From TMP-86 sp039807285 (GTDB lineage: Bacteria; Pseudomonadota; Gammaproteobacteria; Steroidobacterales; Steroidobacteraceae), in NCBI GenBank assembly GCA_044226785.1, contig JBGAGK010000001.1, positions 62,001-126,000 on the forward strand: 64,000 nucleotides of DNA, in the 5' to 3' direction. The notes under the pieces were generated by a model. It ran no database searches. It was not told where the DNA came from and saw only the letters and a list, made by a program, of their open reading frames with translations. Shown here in pieces: positions 1 to 7,746 of the stretch. Both the position numbers and the translations under genes were made by a program. Within the stretch, counting starts at the first letter, position 1. Each line of letters starts with the position of its first letter.

Positions 1-512
1 CCAGCGTGCCGCCGATCCTGGCCGCAGAAGCCGGGACACAGCAGGCTCACCTTCACAGGCACGGTGAGTGCCTGCTGTGCAGCTACCTGAATCAGGAACT
101 GGAGACCGGCGAACGGCTGGTGGTGCTCAATGCGCATTTCGTAGCGCTGGTGCCATTCTGGGCTGCCTGGCCGTTCGAGACGCTGGTGCTGCCGCGCCGT
201 CACACCGCGATGATCGATGCACTGGACGGCGCGGAGCGGGACGCGCTGGTGGAAGTGATGCAAAGTCTGATCGGCAGCTATGACAGGCAATTCGACTGCG
301 CGTTTCCCTACACCTTCGGCTGGCATCAGGCGCCCTGCCGGAGCGGTGAAACGGGGAGCTTTCATCTGCACGGCCATTTCTACCCGCCCCTGCTGCGCTC
401 GGCCACGGTGCGCAAGTTCATGGTGGGCTACGAGATGCTGGCAGGCCCCCAGCGGGACATCACGCCGGAAGCGGCGGCGGAACGGCTGCGGGCGAAGATC
501 CCGGGGCCATAG
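1..512 (+). CDS. galT: Galactose-1-phosphate uridylyltransferase, C-terminal part (5' end outside window)
   Basis: The reading frame is open from the window edge, so only the last ~168 residues are seen; E. coli GalT is ~348 aa. GalT moves UMP between UDP-glucose and galactose-1-phosphate in the Leloir pathway, in the cytoplasm. The visible part matches the GalT C-terminal HIT-like domain: PFETLVLPRRH, then FGWHQAP, then SFHLHGHFYPPLLRS followed by a VRKFMVGYEM tail, where the HLHGH histidines match the metal-binding histidines of the second half. The active-site HPH motif lies in the missing N-terminal half. The GTG near position 6 is internal, not the true start. No other galactose gene is visible. 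Confidence 0.93.
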   Translation, partial: SVPPILAAEAGTQQAHLHRHGECLLCSYLNQELETGERLVVLNAHFVALVPFWAAWPFETLVLPRRHTAMIDALDGAERDALVEVMQSLIGSYDRQFDCAFPYTFGWHQAPCRSGETGSFHLHGHFYPPLLRSATVRKFMVGYEMLAGPQRDITPEAAAERLRAKIPGP

Positions 513-540
513 CCGCGCTTGCGCATCCGGAGCCAGGGAT

Positions 541-954
541 TCAGCGCTTGACTTCCTCCACCACCGACTGCCCCGACACGCGCGCCTGGAACAGGGCCCA
601 GCACAGGCCGACGGTGAGCAGGGCCGCGATGATGATGAGCACGATCCACTGCAACGCGGCGTGACTCGACAGCGAGAACCAGCCCCAGCTCACGAACAGC
701 CAGACCAGGGCCGCGCAGATGCCCGCACCCAGCAGCAGCCCAAGTGCACCCAGCGAGCGCCAGGTGGCATGCACGAAGAAAGCCCACAATGCCAGCAGCA
801 CGAGCCCCACGAAAAGCTGTACGGGCGCAAGGTGCGGGAAACTCCCCGCCACCCAGTTCAAGAAGGAATGGCCGGTGGGGTTCCAGGTCAGCAACACCAG
901 CAGGAGCGAGGCCACGAAGCGCCCCAGGATGCCGCCCAGACTGAGTCGTTGCAT
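541..954 (-). CDS. DUF6524-type small inner-membrane protein
   Basis: This 137-aa protein has four strongly hydrophobic stretches (about residues 10-25, 45-60, 68-88 and 100-120), so it is a four-helix inner-membrane protein. The N-terminus (GGILGRFVASLLLVLLTWNP) resembles the DUF6524 family, which has no known function. It ends a minus-strand series after the 2OG-oxygenase-like gene, 17 bp away, and converges on galT with 28 bp between stops. The family match is from memory of the N-terminal pattern; the function is unknown. Confidence 0.75.
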   Translation of the reverse strand: MQRLSLGGILGRFVASLLLVLLTWNPTGHSFLNWVAGSFPHLAPVQLFVGLVLLALWAFFVHATWRSLGALGLLLGAGICAALVWLFVSWGWFSLSSHAALQWIVLIIIAALLTVGLCWALFQARVSGQSVVEEVKR

Positions 955-971
955 GTGAATCCCCTCATTCT

Positions 972-1586
972 TCAGAACCAGTTGTAATTGAAGCTCACGC
1001 TGATGCGCTCACCGGCGCCCGCATTCGGCGGCACTTCATGGCGCAGCCAGCTTTCGAACAGTATCAGCCTTCCAGCCCTGGCCGGCACCGACACCCAGGC
1101 TCTGCGGTCACGGCGCACACTGCCGCGGCGCGGCGGCGCGGCCATCTGGCGCGACAGGCGGGGATCCTCGAACTTGATCGCCGCGCTGCGCGGTGGCGTC
1201 TGGACGTAATAGGTGCCGCTGATGCTCGACAGTGGATGCAGATGCAGGCCATGCGAGACCCCGGGGCACATGATATTGACCCAGCAATCCGTCATTTCCA
1301 GCTTGCGTCCGACGAGATCGAACCCGAGGACCGAGGCGAAGCGCAGCACATGGGCATCGATCCGGCGCCGCAGTTCTTCGAAGGTGGGTGAAACCCGATG
1401 CAGCCGATGCGCCGACCCGTAGGATGTGAATCCGCCCGGATAGTGCTGCTTCGACCAATGCCTGCCGGCAGCGTCGTCGGCGCGCAACTGCCGGCATTCA
1501 CGCAGCAACCGGCGATTCAGCGCCGCATCCGCGCGCATCAGGGGCACACGATAGACCAGCGTGGGGAACAGTGCCTCGACCGGCAT
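972..1586 (-). CDS. TIGR02466-family putative 2OG-Fe(II) oxygenase
   Basis: The 204-aa protein looks like the TIGR02466/PF13759 group of putative 2-oxoglutarate/Fe(II)-dependent oxygenases, cytoplasmic proteins of unknown substrate. It opens with an LFPTLVYRVPL segment typical of the family. A histidine-rich HGLHLHPLSSISGTYYV segment (about residues 113-130), a later LRHEVPPN (about 181-188) and a terminal RISVSFNYN arginine fit the jelly-roll metal and cosubstrate sites. It starts 9 bp after the cation-efflux gene and 17 bp before the DUF6524 gene on the same strand, so it is probably cotranscribed with both. The substrate cannot be inferred. Confidence 0.8.
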   Translation of the reverse strand: MPVEALFPTLVYRVPLMRADAALNRRLLRECRQLRADDAAGRHWSKQHYPGGFTSYGSAHRLHRVSPTFEELRRRIDAHVLRFASVLGFDLVGRKLEMTDCWVNIMCPGVSHGLHLHPLSSISGTYYVQTPPRSAAIKFEDPRLSRQMAAPPRRGSVRRDRRAWVSVPARAGRLILFESWLRHEVPPNAGAGERISVSFNYNWF

Positions 1587-1595
1587 GCACCCGTC

Positions 1596-2555
1596 TCAGG
1601 CGGCGTGGGGCCGCGGGCAGGCGGCCGAACACACCGTCTGCTCGATCTGCAGCGTGGCGTGATCGATCCTGAACCGCTTCTGGAGCCCCTCGGAGAGTTC
1701 CGCGAGCAACCGGCCGCTGGCATCGCCCTCCGGCACCACCAGATGCGCGGTCAGGGCAACGCTGGTGGTGGACAGTGCCCACACGTGCAGATCATGCACC
1801 TCGGTCACGCCACCGTGACCCTGGATGAACTGGCGGATGGATTCGGTGTCCAGACTCCCCGGCACGCCATCCAGCGACAGATGCAGGGCATCGCGCATCA
1901 GACCCCAGCCGCTCCACAGGATGACCGCCACCACCGCAAGGCTGACGGCCGGATCGATCCAGCGCAGGCCTGTGCGCAGGATGATGAACCCCGAGATCAC
2001 CACCCCGAGCGACACGGCCGCATCGGCCACCATGTGCAGGAAGGCTCCGCGCATGTTCAGGTCTTCCTCATGGCCGGCATGCAGGAACCAGGCGCTCACC
2101 CCGTTCACCAGGATGCCCGCACCCGCCACCCACATGACGGTGGCGCCGGCGACGGGCGGTGATGAAGCGAACCGGCCGATCGCCTCCCAGGCAATGGCTC
2201 CACAGGCCGCCAGCAGCAGCACTGCGTTGCCCAGCGCCGCAAGCACCGAGGAACGGCCCAGGCCATAGGTGAATCGCGCGCCCGCCGGACGTCGCGACAA
2301 GGCCATCGCCACCCAGGCCACCACCAGCCCCAGCACATCGCTGAAGTTGTGTCCGGCGTCCGCGATCAGCGCCATGGAATTCGCCATCCAGCCGAAGACG
2401 CCCTCGATCACCACGAACGCGACATTCAGCAGGATGGCCAGGATGATGGGCGTCTCGAAGCGGCCCCTCGGCAGCGTGTGGCGATGACCGTGCGGGTGAT
2501 CGTGCCCCGTGTGATCGGCGTGGTCGTGGCCGGGATGGTGGGGATGCACCGACAT
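1596..2555 (-). CDS. Cation diffusion facilitator (CzcD/ZitB-like)
   Basis: This is a proton-coupled efflux transporter for Zn2+ or related divalent metals in the inner membrane. The N-terminus is a histidine-rich tract (about ten His in the first 25 residues) likely to bind metal. Six membrane helices follow, with the HN..D signature DAGHNFSDVLG and a second HMVADAAVSLG site giving the paired His/Asp ligands of the transport site. A cytoplasmic C-terminal domain ends with a short cysteine-containing tail. I chose the ATG at 2555; a GTG three codons upstream (2564) has a GAGG close to it and is an alternative. The specific metal is not decided by sequence alone. Confidence 0.93.
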   Translation of the reverse strand: MSVHPHHPGHDHADHTGHDHPHGHRHTLPRGRFETPIILAILLNVAFVVIEGVFGWMANSMALIADAGHNFSDVLGLVVAWVAMALSRRPAGARFTYGLGRSSVLAALGNAVLLLAACGAIAWEAIGRFASSPPVAGATVMWVAGAGILVNGVSAWFLHAGHEEDLNMRGAFLHMVADAAVSLGVVISGFIILRTGLRWIDPAVSLAVVAVILWSGWGLMRDALHLSLDGVPGSLDTESIRQFIQGHGGVTEVHDLHVWALSTTSVALTAHLVVPEGDASGRLLAELSEGLQKRFRIDHATLQIEQTVCSAACPRPHAA

Positions 2556-2633
2556 GGCTCGCACTGTACCTCAAGCTCCGATGGCAATGAAATCGTGCCT
2601 GCCATCCCCGTTCGGGTCGGTGCACTGGGCGCC

Positions 2634-3905
2634 TCACCCCCGATCGTCGAACGTATCCATGCGCCAGAGCATCGGAAACCACAGGCGCGCCCAGAGGAAC
2701 ACCACCACGAGCGACAGCACCCCGCCGAGCAGCAGGGAGGGAATCAGCCCGAACCACGCCGCCGTGAGGCCCGATTCGAACTCTCCCAGCTCGTTGGAAG
2801 CCCCGATGAATACGGAGTTCACGGCGCTGACACGCCCCCGGATCCGGTCCGGTGTCTCGAGTTGCACCAGGATGTGCCGGATATACACGCTGACCATGTC
2901 GCCAGCCCCGAGCATCGTCAGGGCCACCAGTGCCAGCCACACTTCCCGCGACAGGGCGTACACGAGGGTGGCGATGCCGAATACGATCACACCGCCGAAC
3001 ATGTGCTTGCCGATCCTCCTGGATACCGGCCGGAATGCAAGCACCACGGCAGTGATGCCGGCACCCACTCCCGGTGCGGCCCGCAGCAGTCCGAACACAT
3101 CAGGCCCCGCATGCAGGACATCCCGGGTAAATGCCGGCAGGAGCGCCGTCGCACCACCGAAAAGCACGGCGAACAGGTCCAGGGAGATGGCGCCGAGCAC
3201 CGGCCGCCGGCGCCAGACGAAGCGAAAGCCCTCCAGCATCTGCGACAGGGTCAGCTCCTGGCCGGCGTGCGCGGGCTTGTGGCTGCGGGTCAATGACATC
3301 ATCACCACCGCGCCCAGCAACAGCAGCGCCGAAATCGCATAGACCAGGGCCGCGCCGCTTTCCAGACCCCCGTCATGAAAAGCCCCCGCAGCCACTGAAT
3401 AAAGCACTCCCCCCAGGCTCGGACCCGCCACGGCGGCGATCTGCCAGGTGGAGGAGTTGAGCGCCACGGCATTGCCGAATGCACGCAACGGAACCAGGTT
3501 CGGCATGATGGCCTGCGCGGTCGGCGCGTGAAAGGCACGCGCCACGCCCAGACCCCCGAGCGCCAGGAAGATGGGCCAGACATGGCTGATGCGCGCCAGG
3601 GTCATCCACAGCAGCGCAATCACGCAGACCAGCAGCGCCAGGTTGCACAGGACCAGCACGCGCTTGCGATCGTAGCGGTCGGCCACATGCCCGGCGAACA
3701 GGGCCAGCACCACGAACGGCAGGAACTGCGACAGGCCGATCAGCCCCAGGTCCAGCAACCGGCCGGTCATCGCATACACCTGCCAGCCCACCGCCACCAC
3801 CAGCATCTGCGAGCTGACCGAGGTGAAGAACTTGGCCAACAGGAACAGGGTGAAATCCCTGTGCCGCAGCGCCTCGAACCCACCCATCCCTGCCGTGCCC
3901 TTCAC
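2634..3905 (-). CDS. MFS transporter, EntS-like
   Basis: The 423-aa protein has 12 predicted membrane helices and the EntS/DUF894-like MFS layout: an N-terminal GFEALRHRDFTLFLLAKF segment, the cytoplasmic loop AGHVADRYDRKRVL between helices 2 and 3, and a PLRAFGNAVAL segment. Members export siderophores or other small molecules; the substrate here is unknown. Its ATG overlaps the stop of the upstream PGPGW gene by 4 bp, so translation is probably coupled. No siderophore biosynthesis gene is in the window, so a siderophore role is only a possibility. Confidence 0.88.
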   Translation of the reverse strand: MKGTAGMGGFEALRHRDFTLFLLAKFFTSVSSQMLVVAVGWQVYAMTGRLLDLGLIGLSQFLPFVVLALFAGHVADRYDRKRVLVLCNLALLVCVIALLWMTLARISHVWPIFLALGGLGVARAFHAPTAQAIMPNLVPLRAFGNAVALNSSTWQIAAVAGPSLGGVLYSVAAGAFHDGGLESGAALVYAISALLLLGAVVMMSLTRSHKPAHAGQELTLSQMLEGFRFVWRRRPVLGAISLDLFAVLFGGATALLPAFTRDVLHAGPDVFGLLRAAPGVGAGITAVVLAFRPVSRRIGKHMFGGVIVFGIATLVYALSREVWLALVALTMLGAGDMVSVYIRHILVQLETPDRIRGRVSAVNSVFIGASNELGEFESGLTAAWFGLIPSLLLGGVLSLVVVFLWARLWFPMLWRMDTFDDRG

Positions 3906-4141
3906 CTCGAGCGCTTGCGCCTGCGCGTCAGGAGCCGCCCGCGCGCCCGCGCCTTGCGCAGCCAGCGCCGCGCCCAGGCAAATTCAAGACCCAGGATGGC
4001 GAGTCCGACCGGAATCATCACGATGGCGGGCCCTGGCAGCACGATCATGGCGATGCCGATGATCAGCACCGCGCCACCGGCCAGGACCACACCGATACGG
4101 CGCAACCAGATCAGCCAGAGCGGTCGCTCCGGGGCGTCCAT
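3902..4141 (-). CDS. PGPGW-type small transmembrane protein
   Basis: The 79-aa protein has two closely spaced hydrophobic helices joined by the LPGPAIVMIPVGLAILGLEF segment that marks the PGPGW putative transmembrane family (function unknown), then a basic tail rich in Arg/Lys. I chose the ATG at 4141 rather than an upstream one at 4192 because it forms a TGATG overlap with the stop of the alpha/beta hydrolase gene. The same overlap type links it to the MFS gene downstream, giving a coupled three-gene unit. Confidence 0.82.
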   Translation of the reverse strand: MDAPERPLWLIWLRRIGVVLAGGAVLIIGIAMIVLPGPAIVMIPVGLAILGLEFAWARRWLRKARARGRLLTRRRKRSR

Positions 4142-5034
4142 CAGTGTTCCCCGAGGAAGCGCTCGATCAGCGGCGCGAGCAGCTCCGGGCACTCCAGATG
4201 CATCATGTGCCCGGTTCCCGGCAGTTGGTGCGCCGTCATGCCGGGAATCAGCGCCTGGAAATGCTCCTGCGTACCGTCAGGACCCAGCTGATGAGCGAAC
4301 TCCGACAGTTCACCGAACACCATGAGCATCGGCGCCCGGATCTTCGCCCAGCAGGCCTCCGCCTCGTCCCGCCGGTAAGGCACGGCGTTGATGCGCTTGT
4401 GGCGCGGATCGACCCGCAGATGAATGCGCCCGTCTGCCCGGCGCCGGCCCCAACTGCGCGCGATGCGCAAGGCACGGCCCGGTGGCACGCGCGGATACCG
4501 GTGCCGGATTCGATCGGCGAGCTGTTCGAAGCTGTCGTAGGTGGGCAGGGAGGGAGTCTCGCGCACATGCTCCAGCCAGCGCCGTACATGCGAGGCCGTA
4601 TGCTCTGGCGAAGTGCGGGGCAGACCGAAGCCTTCGAGATTCACCATGCTCCTCACACGCTCGGGCCGGATGCCGGCGTACAGGCTGGCGATGTTTCCGC
4701 CCATGGAATGTCCGACCAGCCGGACCGGCTGGCCGGGGGAGTAAACCTCCAGCAACGCGTCCAGGTCGGCGATGTAGTCAGGGAACCAGTAGCCGTCCTG
4801 CGGCCACGCACTGCGGCCAAAGCCCCGCCAGTCGGGTGCGACCAGCGGCAGATCGGCCTCGAACGCATCGGCGAGGAACTGGAAAGTGTCCCCCGTGTCG
4901 AGAAAGCCATGCAGCAGGAACACTGGCGCGCACGATCCGGAAGGAGCAGGCCCCCAGAAGGTCAGATGGGTTCGCAACCCACGCAGTCGCACACTGCCGC
5001 GCCGCGGTGCGCGCCGCGGTCTGTAACCACTCAA
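4141..5034 (-). CDS. Alpha/beta-fold hydrolase
   Basis: This is a cytoplasmic esterase/lipase-like hydrolase of about 297 aa. It shows the oxyanion-hole HGF (LLHGFLDTGDTF), the nucleophile elbow GHSMGG, an Asp-region GELSEFAH and the catalytic His in GTGHMMHLE near the C-terminus. The frame stays open to 5202, but the upstream part is very basic and is better explained by a separate short gene in another frame. I chose the TTG at 5034 because an AAGGTGG ribosome site sits 7 nt before it, right after that gene's stop. A GTG at 4992 is the alternative. The substrate is unknown. Confidence 0.85.
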   Translation of the reverse strand: MSGYRPRRAPRRGSVRLRGLRTHLTFWGPAPSGSCAPVFLLHGFLDTGDTFQFLADAFEADLPLVAPDWRGFGRSAWPQDGYWFPDYIADLDALLEVYSPGQPVRLVGHSMGGNIASLYAGIRPERVRSMVNLEGFGLPRTSPEHTASHVRRWLEHVRETPSLPTYDSFEQLADRIRHRYPRVPPGRALRIARSWGRRRADGRIHLRVDPRHKRINAVPYRRDEAEACWAKIRAPMLMVFGELSEFAHQLGPDGTQEHFQALIPGMTAHQLPGTGHMMHLECPELLAPLIERFLGEH

Positions 5035-5047
5035 CCGGATGCCACCT

Positions 5048-5161
5048 TCAGCGCCGCTTCTGCGGTGGCCGGGTCGGACCACCCCGCGTGGTGCGCTTCG
5101 ACGGCGCAGGGGCCTTGGCACGCCGGGTACCCGTTTTCCTTTTCGACTTCTTCGCTGCCAC
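5048..5161 (-). CDS. Short Lys/Arg-rich basic peptide (37 aa)
   Basis: An unlisted small frame begins with GTG at 5161 behind a strong GAGGAAA ribosome site (4 nt spacer) and ends at 5048. About 16 of its 37 residues are Lys or Arg (start VAAKKSKRK, end PPQKRR), with Pro and Thr making up much of the rest, like a histone H1-type tail. Its stop is followed within 2 nt by the AAGGTGG that serves the hydrolase gene, so the pair looks like a coupled unit. The start lies only 26 bp from the divergent kinase start, so both promoters would lie inside neighbouring coding DNA, which lowers confidence. A nucleic-acid-binding role is a guess. Confidence 0.45.
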   Translation of the reverse strand: MAAKKSKRKTGTRRAKAPAPSKRTTRGGPTRPPQKRR

Positions 5162-5187
5162 GAGCTTTCCTCACCAGGACTTGTACA

Positions 5188-7746
5188 ATGGGCCGCCTGC
5201 ACGGGCGAGCACCCATGACCGAAAACAGCGCATTGCCCGACTCCCCGGCCAGACTCGTTGCTCCGGCTCGGGATCTGTCGGGCAGCAGCTTCGGCCCGTA
5301 TCGCATTCTACGCCTGCTCGGCGCGGGCGGCATGGGTGAAGTGTACCTGGCCGAACGCACCGAACCGCAGTTCAGGCAAAGCGTGGCCATCAAGGTCGTG
5401 CGGGGCGGAGTGACTGCCCACAGCATCCGTTCGAGACTGAAAATCGAGCGGCAGATCCTGGCGCAACTCGATCATCCGAACATCGCCCGGCTGTTCGACG
5501 GCGGTTCCCTGCCGGACGGCTCGGTCTACATCGTCATGGAGCATGTCGACGGGGTGCCCATCGACCGGTACTGTGATGAACGGCAATTGCCGCTGGAAGC
5601 CCGCTTGCGCCTGTTCCAGACGGTATGCGGGGCCGTCCATGCCGCCCACCAGAACCTGATCGTCCATCGCGATCTGAAGCCTTCCAACATCCTGGTCACG
5701 GCCAGCGGCACACCCAAGCTGCTGGATTTCGGCATCGCGAAGCTCCTCGACGACAGCCTGGCGCAGCAGCACACACTGGAAATGACGCATGCGGACATCC
5801 GCGTGCTCACGCCGGACCACGCCAGTCCCGAACAGGTACGCGGACAGGTGATCACCACCGCGAGCGATGTGTACGTGCTGGGTGTCCTGCTGTACGAGTT
5901 GCTCACCGGGATCCGGCCGTTCGTGATCCCCTCGCTGCGTATCGCGGATATCGAGCGCGTCATCTGCGAGCAGGAACCGGTCCGGCCAAGCCTCGCGTTC
6001 CAGGAGGATACGGAACAGACCCGGGCCCTGGCGCAGCAGCGCGGCTCCACTCCGGCGCGCATGCGGCGCATGCTGCAGGACGACCTGGACAACATCGTGC
6101 TGATGGCCATGCGGAAGGAACCGCAGCGACGCTATGCCTCGGCCCAGCAGATGGCCAACGACATCGGCCGTCACCTGCAGGGCATGCCGGTCAATGCGCG
6201 TCCGGACACGCTCATCTACCGGACCCGCAAGTTCGTGAACCGCAACTGGGTGGGTGTGAGTGCCGGCGCCGCGGTGTTCATCCTGACCGGAGCGTTCGCG
6301 CTGGTGGCCTATCTGCAGTCCCAGCGCCTCGCGGCGGAACGCGATGAGGTCAAGGCGCAGCGCAGCGCCGTGGATCGTGAACGGGCGCGCGCCGAGGAAG
6401 TCTCGAACTTCCTGGTCAATCTGTTCAGGCTGTCGGACCCGGAACAGAACCGCGGCAACCAGGTGACGGCGCGCGAACTGCTCGATGCCGGTGCGAAGCG
6501 TCTGCGCACCGGACTCGCCGATCAGCCGGCCACCCGCGCTTCTCTCCTGTCCACCGTCGGCTCGGTGTACAACAGCCTGGGTCTTTATCGGGATGCACTG
6601 CCCGTGCTCGATCATTCGCTGGCCCTGCAGGCCAGGACGCCGGATCGCGTGCATGTCTCCACACTGCTGGCCCAGGGGCGTGCACGACTGGGGTCCGGTG
6701 ACCTGGATGGCGCCAACGCATCGCTCCAGGCCGCACTGCGCATGGCCCAGGGCACATTCGGCGCTGCCAGCGTCGAGGCCGCGCAGTCGATGTGGGGACT
6801 GGGGCAGCTGCGCTACACGCAAGGTCATGTCCGGGAGGCGGAGGCCCTGTACAAGCACAGTCTGGGCATTTTCGAGACCCGGCATGCCGCACCGACCGAT
6901 GTGTCCTGGCTGCTCGACGATCTGGGCAAGGTGTTCGAGCGCGAACAGGAGTGGCAGCTGGCCCGACGCACCTATGAGCGCGCACTGGACATCGATCGGA
7001 GCCAGCTCGGCGAGGATCATCCGCGCCTTGCCGTCTACCTGCACAACCTGGCCTATGTGATGGAGAACCTCGGCGAGATGGACAAGGCCGAGAGTCTGTA
7101 CAAGGAGGCCATCCGTCGCGACCAGCTTGCCTACGGCGACCACCACCCCGTCACCGCCGCTGCGTGGGGAAACTATGGTCTTCTGCTGATGCGCCTGGGC
7201 CGGCTCGGGGAGGCCGAAGGGTTCCTGCGCCGCTCGCTGTCGGAAATGCTCTCGCTGCATGGTCCGGAACATTTCGATGTCGCCTACAGCCGGGTCAGCC
7301 TGGGTCTGCTGCTGTACGCCAGGGGCGAGATCGATGCGGCGGAATCCGAGTTCAGGCAGGCACTGGACATCTACGACCGGACGTTGCCACCGGTCCATCA
7401 ATGGCGCGCATCAGCGCTCATGTATTACGCGCGCCTGCTGGCCGAGCATGGGCGTGCGGCGCAGGCACTGCCCATGGCGAAGCAGTCCGTGGACATCTGG
7501 ACCGCCACCGCGCCCTCGGGCAGCCCCAAGACCGCCCAGGCACATGCCATCCACGGACTTGCGCTGCTGAATTCAGGGCAGGCGGCAGCGGCCTACACGG
7601 AGATCGACCAGGCCCTGCCGGCGCTGGAAAGGGCGCACGGCGAATTCGACTCGTTCATCACCGCCGCGCGAGGATGGCGCGAGCAGGCCCGGACTCATGC
7701 GACCCGCCAGCTGGCGCAGGATCAGGACCCGAGAAAGATCCGGTAG
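5188..7746 (+). CDS. Membrane serine/threonine protein kinase with TPR sensor domain
   Basis: The 852-aa Hanks-type kinase phosphorylates Ser/Thr on unknown proteins. The kinase domain (about residues 38-310) has the glycine loop LGAGGMGEVYL, K69 in VAIKV, the catalytic H160-RDLKPSN and D180-FG, plus a SPEQ segment after the activation loop. One membrane helix (about 353-377) separates it from about ten tetratricopeptide repeats (about 420-830), which would lie in the periplasm. The start at 5188 has an AGGA 8 nt upstream; a second ATG at 5215 is possible. Its 3' end overlaps ilvA on the other strand by 25 bp. No phosphatase or FHA partner is nearby, so the targets are unknown. Confidence 0.93.
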   Translation: MGRLHGRAPMTENSALPDSPARLVAPARDLSGSSFGPYRILRLLGAGGMGEVYLAERTEPQFRQSVAIKVVRGGVTAHSIRSRLKIERQILAQLDHPNIARLFDGGSLPDGSVYIVMEHVDGVPIDRYCDERQLPLEARLRLFQTVCGAVHAAHQNLIVHRDLKPSNILVTASGTPKLLDFGIAKLLDDSLAQQHTLEMTHADIRVLTPDHASPEQVRGQVITTASDVYVLGVLLYELLTGIRPFVIPSLRIADIERVICEQEPVRPSLAFQEDTEQTRALAQQRGSTPARMRRMLQDDLDNIVLMAMRKEPQRRYASAQQMANDIGRHLQGMPVNARPDTLIYRTRKFVNRNWVGVSAGAAVFILTGAFALVAYLQSQRLAAERDEVKAQRSAVDRERARAEEVSNFLVNLFRLSDPEQNRGNQVTARELLDAGAKRLRTGLADQPATRASLLSTVGSVYNSLGLYRDALPVLDHSLALQARTPDRVHVSTLLAQGRARLGSGDLDGANASLQAALRMAQGTFGAASVEAAQSMWGLGQLRYTQGHVREAEALYKHSLGIFETRHAAPTDVSWLLDDLGKVFEREQEWQLARRTYERALDIDRSQLGEDHPRLAVYLHNLAYVMENLGEMDKAESLYKEAIRRDQLAYGDHHPVTAAAWGNYGLLLMRLGRLGEAEGFLRRSLSEMLSLHGPEHFDVAYSRVSLGLLLYARGEIDAAESEFRQALDIYDRTLPPVHQWRASALMYYARLLAEHGRAAQALPMAKQSVDIWTATAPSGSPKTAQAHAIHGLALLNSGQAAAAYTEIDQALPALERAHGEFDSFITAARGWREQARTHATRQLAQDQDPRKIR

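Noticed and set aside
4992..5202. N-terminal extension of the alpha/beta hydrolase up to 5202
   Set aside because: The added residues are highly basic and unlike the family; a separate short gene in another frame plus a ribosome site before the TTG at 5034 explains the region better.
5308..7401. Long minus-strand open frame (697 codons) opposite the Ser/Thr kinase
   Set aside because: The kinase and TPR motifs on the plus strand account for the region; the mirror frame shows none.
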